A DNA stretch of 16,846 nucleotides from JAVVFH01 sp032250585 (GTDB lineage: Bacteria; Pseudomonadota; Gammaproteobacteria; Xanthomonadales; SZUA-36): contig JAVVFH010000049.1 of the NCBI GenBank assembly GCA_032250585.1, positions 1 through 16,846 of the forward strand, written 5' to 3'. Under the pieces are notes generated by a model that saw only the letters and a list, made by a program, of their open reading frames with translations, was not told where the DNA came from and did no database searches. This document shows, piece after piece, positions 13,569 to 16,846 of this stretch (position 1 is the stretch's first letter; each line of letters begins with the position of its first letter). The position numbers and the translations under genes were made by a program.

Positions 13569-15232
13569 CGAAGCGGCGGAAAAATGCGGGCGGATATGCC
13601 CTGGCGGCGGCCGACCGGATCACGCCGTCATACCGACCCAAACAGGCGGAAAAAGCGGCGCCATGCCAGGCCGGCTGTGTCAACTGCGGCGACATCCGCG
13701 CCTGGATCGGCACGGTGGCGCAGCGCGGCAAAACAGGGCTCTCGCGCGAACAGGCGTTCAGCGAGGCATGGCGTATTCTCGTCGATGTCAATCCGTTTCC
13801 CGGCAGCCTTGGGCGTATCTGCCCGCACCCCTGCGAAGACCGCTGCAACCGGCGCGAGAACGATCAGCCGCTGGCCATCAACGCGATGGAGCGCTTTTTG
13901 GGCGACTGGGGCATCCGCGCAAACTTGCCGCTGCCCAGGCTCGAACACGATTCGCGGAGTGAGTGGGTCGGCGTGATCGGAGCGGGCCCTTCGGGCCTGT
14001 CCTTCGCTTACCAGATGGCGCGCCGCGGCTACCGGGTCACTGTTTACGAGGGTCACCCCAGGGCCGGCGGGATGCTGCGTTACGGTGTGCCTGACTACCG
14101 GCTGCCGCAGAAGGTGCTGGACGCGGAGATCGAGAAAATACTGGCCCTGGGGGTAGACCTCAGGCTCGATACGAGGGTTGGCCGCGACGTGAGCCTGGAA
14201 ACACTTCGCGCGCGACACGAAGTGCTCTATCTCGGCATTGGGGCGCAGTCGGGCAGAACGCTGGGCGTGCCCGGAGAGCAGGGGCCCGGCGTGCTTAACG
14301 GCGCTGACTACCTGGCCCGGATCAACGCCGGCGAGCAGGTGGACCTGGGCAAACGGGTGGTGGTCGTCGGGGGCGGCAATACGGCGATGGACGCCGCCCG
14401 TTGCGCCCGGCGCGCGGCCCCCGAGGTCACAGTGCTCTATCGGCGCACACGCGCTGAAATGCCGGCTCTGGCGCACGAAATTGACGATGCGCTGGAAGAG
14501 GGCGTGGTCCTGATGGAACTGGCCGCACCGATGAAAATCCGGCGTGGCAAATACGACCGCCTTACCGGCGTCCGGGTGCAGGAGATGGAGCTGGCAGCGC
14601 CGGATGATTCCGGTCGTCGACGGCCCGTTCCGGTGGCAGGCAGCGGTTTTGTTCTCGCCGCCGATTCAGTGATCGTGGCCGTATCCCAGCAGCCTTCCCT
14701 GCAAGGCTTCGAAGCGCTGAACCACGATGGTAACTGGCTCGTCACGGGTCCCGACGGAGCTGTCGGGGAGGGTATTTTGAGCGGCGGAGATGTCCGGGGC
14801 CCGGGCATCGCGGGCAATGCCATCGTGCAGGGCCGCAGAGCGGCTGAACTGCTGCACGGGCGATTGACCGGGAGCCTGGCCGAAACGCCGGAGCTGCGCA
14901 CGATGGCGGCCCGGGAAATTCTTTTCGAAACGAAGCCCAGCAGTGAAGCGGCGCATTCGTGGAAGCGCCCGGCGTTGGAAAGACTGGCGGGGGGCCTGGC
15001 GGAAACTTCCGATACGATCTCCGAAGCTGAATTCCTGGCCGAGGCCGAGCGCTGCTATTCCTGCGGTTCCTGTTCCGGTTGCGAGCAGTGCTTCATGTAC
15101 TGCACCAGCGGTTGCTTTACGAAGCTGGAGGAGGCTGGGCCAGGAACCTATTTCACGCTTAACCTCGACGCCTGCCAGGAATGCGGCAAGTGCGTGGAGG
15201 TCTGTCCTTGCGGTTTTCTCGAGTTCTCCTGA
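13565..15232 (+). CDS. GltD-like NAD(P)H oxidoreductase with C-terminal ferredoxin domain
   Basis: This 555-aa protein begins at GTG 13565, overlapping the CNB stop (GTGA). Residues 30-115 are the GltD/DPYD-type N-terminal iron-sulfur domain with Cys34, 38, 41, 86, 90 and 94 (PCQAGCVNCGDI, ICPHPCEDRC). GVIGAGPSGLS at 136-146 binds FAD, with YEGHPRAGGMLRYGVPDYRLP following. VVVVGGGNTAMDAAR at 265-279 binds NAD(P)H. GGDVRGPG at 407-414 is the closing FAD motif. Residues 497-517 carry a dense C-x2-C-x2-C-x2-C-x2-C-x3-C-x3-C run, and 537-547 carry C-x2-C-x2-C-x3-C, a dicluster-type ferredoxin tail as seen in PorD-fused GltD homologues. It should pass electrons between NAD(P)H, FAD and Fe-S clusters. 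No GltB large subunit is nearby, so glutamate synthesis is unlikely. It is probably the electron donor or acceptor for the flavoprotein. Confidence 0.9.
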   Translation: MTKRRKNAGGYALAAADRITPSYRPKQAEKAAPCQAGCVNCGDIRAWIGTVAQRGKTGLSREQAFSEAWRILVDVNPFPGSLGRICPHPCEDRCNRRENDQPLAINAMERFLGDWGIRANLPLPRLEHDSRSEWVGVIGAGPSGLSFAYQMARRGYRVTVYEGHPRAGGMLRYGVPDYRLPQKVLDAEIEKILALGVDLRLDTRVGRDVSLETLRARHEVLYLGIGAQSGRTLGVPGEQGPGVLNGADYLARINAGEQVDLGKRVVVVGGGNTAMDAARCARRAAPEVTVLYRRTRAEMPALAHEIDDALEEGVVLMELAAPMKIRRGKYDRLTGVRVQEMELAAPDDSGRRRPVPVAGSGFVLAADSVIVAVSQQPSLQGFEALNHDGNWLVTGPDGAVGEGILSGGDVRGPGIAGNAIVQGRRAAELLHGRLTGSLAETPELRTMAAREILFETKPSSEAAHSWKRPALERLAGGLAETSDTISEAEFLAEAERCYSCGSCSGCEQCFMYCTSGCFTKLEEAGPGTYFTLNLDACQECGKCVEVCPCGFLEFS

Positions 15233-15242
15233 ACCGCGACGC

Positions 15243-15320
15243 TCAGAACTTCCAGCTGCCGACCGACTTGTCCTTGCTGATGATGTTGTGCGGAAGCCCG
15301 TTCTCCGTAGCATGAGAAGG
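15243..15320 (-). pseudogene. Possible protein-tail remnant
   Basis: On the minus strand the frame ending at TGA 15243-15245 reads SPSHATENGLPHNIISKDKS followed by VGSWKF. It has the composition of a genuine protein C-terminus rather than a chance frame, but there is no start codon, no ribosome site and no upstream domain. I do not recognise the family. It lies between the GltD-like gene and the Hsp20 hairpin. Confidence 0.2.
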
Positions 15321-15342
15321 GCTCGTGTGACGAAGTTGAAAT

Positions 15343-15379
15343 ACCGGGCGCGCGGCTCGTCGTTCCCGGCGCGCCCGGT
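15343..15379 (-). terminator. Strong GC hairpin downstream of hsp20
   Basis: ACCGGGCGCGC (15343-15353) and GCGCGCCCGGT (15369-15379) form a perfect 11-bp stem with a 15-nt loop, 9 nt after the hsp20 stop. On the minus strand it is followed by ATTTCAACTT, a weak T-rich stretch. It probably ends hsp20 transcription and may also block read-through from the redox operon. Confidence 0.6.
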
Positions 15380-15388
15380 GGACGGTGC

Positions 15389-15910
15389 TCAGGCGGCTTT
15401 CACCGAAATGCGTTTGATCTTCTTTCTCGCTTCTTCGGTCTTCGGCAATTCGATGTTCAGGACACCCTTTTTGAACGAAGCGTCGATCTTGCTCTCGTCC
15501 ACTTCGGCCGGAATGGGCAATGAACGGCGGAACGAGCCGAATTCGCGCTCCTTCCGGTAGTAGTCCTTGCCTTTTTCCTCCTCTTCGCGTTTCTTCTCGC
15601 CCTTGATGGTCAGAAACCCGTCGCTAAGGGTCAGGTCGACGTCGTCCTTGTCCATACCGGGCAGTTCGACCCGGATGTGGAAGGCTTGCTCGTCTTCCGT
15701 TTCATCGACGCGGGGCATGACCTCGCCAAATTCCGACGATCGGCCCATCCAGCCCGGACCGGCGCCACCTTTCCAGAAGTCCTCGAACAAACGATCCATC
15801 TCCTTTTGCAGCGATTCCATGTCCCGCCGGAACGATCCGTATGGGCGCTCTTCTTCGTCCATGCGCCGGAGGCCTCCCCAGCGCCAGGGGGTCATATCTT
15901 TCAGTGTCAT
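15389..15910 (-). CDS. Small heat-shock protein, Hsp20/alpha-crystallin family
   Basis: This 173-aa ATP-independent holdase chaperone has the full family layout. The N-terminal arm contains MESLQKEMDRLFEDFW. The alpha-crystallin domain at about 64-157 shows PRVDETEDEQAFHIRVELPG, DGFLTIKGEKKRE and YYRKEREFGSFRRSLPIP. GVLNIELPK at 149-157 is the domain's closing signature. The C-terminal ISV at 168-170 is the I/V-x-I/V anchor used in oligomer assembly. The ribosome site AGGAGGA is very strong, 4 nt before ATG 15910. Upstream lie a perfect 7-bp hairpin against the ribosome site and an FNR-like promoter. I saw no sigma-32 promoter. Confidence 0.95.
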   Translation of the reverse strand: MTLKDMTPWRWGGLRRMDEEERPYGSFRRDMESLQKEMDRLFEDFWKGGAGPGWMGRSSEFGEVMPRVDETEDEQAFHIRVELPGMDKDDVDLTLSDGFLTIKGEKKREEEEKGKDYYRKEREFGSFRRSLPIPAEVDESKIDASFKKGVLNIELPKTEEARKKIKRISVKAA

Positions 15911-15922
15911 GATTTCCTCCTA

Positions 15923-15940
15923 TTGTTCAGGGTTGAACAA
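15923..15940 (-). promoter_or_regulatory. Perfect palindrome next to the hsp20 ribosome site
   Basis: TTGTTCA-GGGT-TGAACAA has 7-bp arms and a 4-nt loop and ends 3 nt before AGGAGG on the minus strand. In RNA it would be a short hairpin beside, but not covering, the ribosome site. As DNA it could be a repressor operator. It is not CIRCE (TTAGCACTC-N9-GAGTGCTAA), and it is not a ROSE element because the ribosome site is unpaired. Confidence 0.45.
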
Positions 15941-16030
15941 AACAGTACGAAGGCCCGCCACCGAGAGACGCTGCGCCGGCCTGCCTGGCCGTGCGAAGCT
16001 CATGCGGCGGATCGCTCCGCCTGCACTTTG

Positions 16031-16072
16031 ACGATAGGCCTGGGGCGAGCCCCGCGCATTGACATTAATCAA
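16031..16072 (-). promoter_or_regulatory. FNR-like box and -10 facing hsp20
   Basis: TTGAC-ATTA-ATCAA (16059-16072) matches the FNR/ANR consensus TTGAT-N4-ATCAA at 9 of 10 positions. On the minus strand TATCGT (16031-16036) matches TATAAT at 4 of 6. If it is the -10, the start site is near 16024 and the box centre is at -41.5, the class II activator spacing. The box is also 85-98 bases upstream of the L,D-transpeptidase start, where no good -10 was found. The gap 15911-16156 holds no gene. Confidence 0.45.
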
Positions 16073-16156
16073 TCGGCCGCAGCGGCTTGTCGGAGGATGC
16101 AAATCGCACCGGGCAAGGCTAAGATTCCAGCAGTGAGAGGCTGACGAAGGTGGCCC

Positions 16157-16747
16157 GTGACAGCTGAAAAACACAAGGAACCAAGGCTTGATGTGCTGCT
16201 GCGCATCGGTCTGCTGTTGCTTGGCCTGTCGGGCTTTCCGGGCGGTGGCGCGGCGGCCGGGCTGGATGCTGAATGGCTGCTGGTCGATACCTCGCAGTTG
16301 ACGCTCAGCGTGATGCAGGGTGAGACTGTCGTGGCCGTCTATACCGGTATTTCGATCGGCCGCGACGGTACGACGCGGGTCAAGTCGGTCGGCGACAGGC
16401 GCACGCCGCTGGGTTCCTACAAGCTTGCGGCGATTCGCGACAGTGAGCGCTTTTACCGATTCCTGGTGCTGGATTACCCCTCGCTGGGCGACGCGACGCG
16501 CGCCTACCACAGCGGACGCATCGAGGCGGCGAGCCTGGCGGCGATCCGCAGTGCCCATGAGCGCGGGCGGCAACCCCCGGCCTCGACGCCGCTGGGCGGG
16601 CACATCGGCATCCACGGCATCGGCACCGGCGATGCCCGCGTACACGAGGATTACAACTGGACCGATGGCTGCGTTGCGCTGGCCAACGAGCAGATCGACG
16701 ATCTCGTCGGCCGGGTGAGACCGGGCATGACCGTGGTCATCCGCTGA
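16157..16747 (+). CDS. L,D-transpeptidase, YkuD domain
   Basis: This 196-aa protein starts at GTG 16157, preceded by GAAGGTGG. A basic N-terminus and hydrophobic residues 14-35 form a signal peptide or anchor. Residues 40-196 are a YkuD domain: LLVDTSQLTLSVMQGETVVA, then DRRTPLGSYKLA (the usual TP.G.Y), and GGHIGIHGIG with His153. TDGCVAL follows with catalytic Cys172, in place of the more common S.GCIR. Such enzymes make 3-3 peptidoglycan crosslinks or attach lipoproteins in the periplasm, using a Cys-His pair. It is a minimal version without LysM or PG-binding domains. It appears to be a single-gene unit with terminator-like hairpins downstream. Confidence 0.92.
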   Translation: MTAEKHKEPRLDVLLRIGLLLLGLSGFPGGGAAAGLDAEWLLVDTSQLTLSVMQGETVVAVYTGISIGRDGTTRVKSVGDRRTPLGSYKLAAIRDSERFYRFLVLDYPSLGDATRAYHSGRIEAASLAAIRSAHERGRQPPASTPLGGHIGIHGIGTGDARVHEDYNWTDGCVALANEQIDDLVGRVRPGMTVVIR

Positions 16748-16791
16748 CACAGTGCCTGCTGTGGCCTGTGGCGGGATTTTGTTAATGTCTG

Positions 16792-16822
16792 TCCATAAAC
16801 GGGCATCCCAGCCCGTTATGGA
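16792..16822. repeat. Long inverted repeat after the L,D-transpeptidase
   Basis: TCCATA-A-ACGGGC pairs with GCCCGTTATGGA: 12 base pairs with one bulged A and a 6-nt loop. It starts 45 nt after the stop. It may be a transcript-end hairpin or an operator. Confidence 0.55.
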
Positions 16823-16826
16823 TTCG

Positions 16827-16846
16827 CTACGCAAAAGCGTGGTTTT
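16827..16846 (+). terminator. Rho-independent terminator-like hairpin at window end
   Basis: CTACGC-AAAA-GCGTGG (6 pairs, one T-G) is followed by TTTT up to the last base. It is a likely terminator for the L,D-transpeptidase. The T-run is cut by the window edge. Confidence 0.45.

Noticed and set aside
13565..15232. Glutamate synthase small subunit (gltD)
   Set aside because: The core is GltD-like, but there is no gltB, and the protein has an extra ferredoxin tail. A general electron-transfer role fits better.
15923..15940. RNA thermometer upstream of hsp20
   Set aside because: The hairpin does not pair with the ribosome site, so heat-controlled exposure is not supported by the sequence.
15920..16834. 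A 304-codon open frame on the minus strand
   Set aside because: It is antisense to the L,D-transpeptidase, which has intact HGIG and TDGC motifs on the plus strand.
1..16846. CRISPR arrays, tRNA and rRNA genes
   Set aside because: No regularly spaced short repeats, tRNA cloverleaf signals or rRNA core sequences were seen by eye on either strand.

Overview
The window is high-GC bacterial chromosome. Gene content suggests a proteobacterium, most likely a gammaproteobacterium: mercuric reductase, a periplasmic heavy-metal-associated (HMA) protein with an outer-membrane barrel, a CNB-CBS-DUF294 protein followed by a DnaQ-like exonuclease, Hsp20 and a YkuD L,D-transpeptidase. The genus cannot be told from sequence alone. 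No rRNA, tRNA or CRISPR array was seen.

Layout. 1-123 is the C-terminal tail of mercuric reductase (+). 203-3163 (-) encodes a 986-aa secreted modular protein with a hydrophobic core, Ig-like 'TPP' repeats and a helical C-terminal domain. 3314-4393 (-) is an AraC-family regulator. 4714-6895 (-) is a three-gene operon: HMA protein, outer-membrane barrel and membrane-anchored NHL propeller. Its promoter at 6928-6959 carries a near-textbook MerR/ZntR-type operator. 6989-7543 (-) is an OsmC-family protein. 7544-8681 is a genomic scar. It holds a frameshifted IS91-family transposase remnant and an amidohydrolase gene broken into N-terminal and middle pieces on the plus strand and a C-terminal piece on the minus strand.

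8682-11206 (+) is a coupled pair, DUF294 signalling protein and 3'-5' exonuclease, converging on an SRPBCC protein (11215-11691, -). 11793/11835-15232 (+) is a tightly packed three-gene redox unit: an FAD flavoprotein with cysteine clusters, a stand-alone cyclic-nucleotide-binding domain, and a GltD-like NAD(P)H oxidoreductase with a C-terminal ferredoxin domain. 15389-15910 (-) is Hsp20, with an FNR-like box correctly spaced from a -10. 16157-16747 (+) is an L,D-transpeptidase, followed by hairpins at the window end.

Two sets of genes look like uncharacterised systems. The first is the HMA/barrel/NHL operon under a metal-type promoter, inferred to be a periplasm-to-outer-membrane metal handling module. 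The second is the flavoprotein/cNMP-sensor/GltD-ferredoxin operon, inferred to be an electron-transfer unit whose activity may respond to a cyclic nucleotide. Both proposals are inferences from domain content and gene order.
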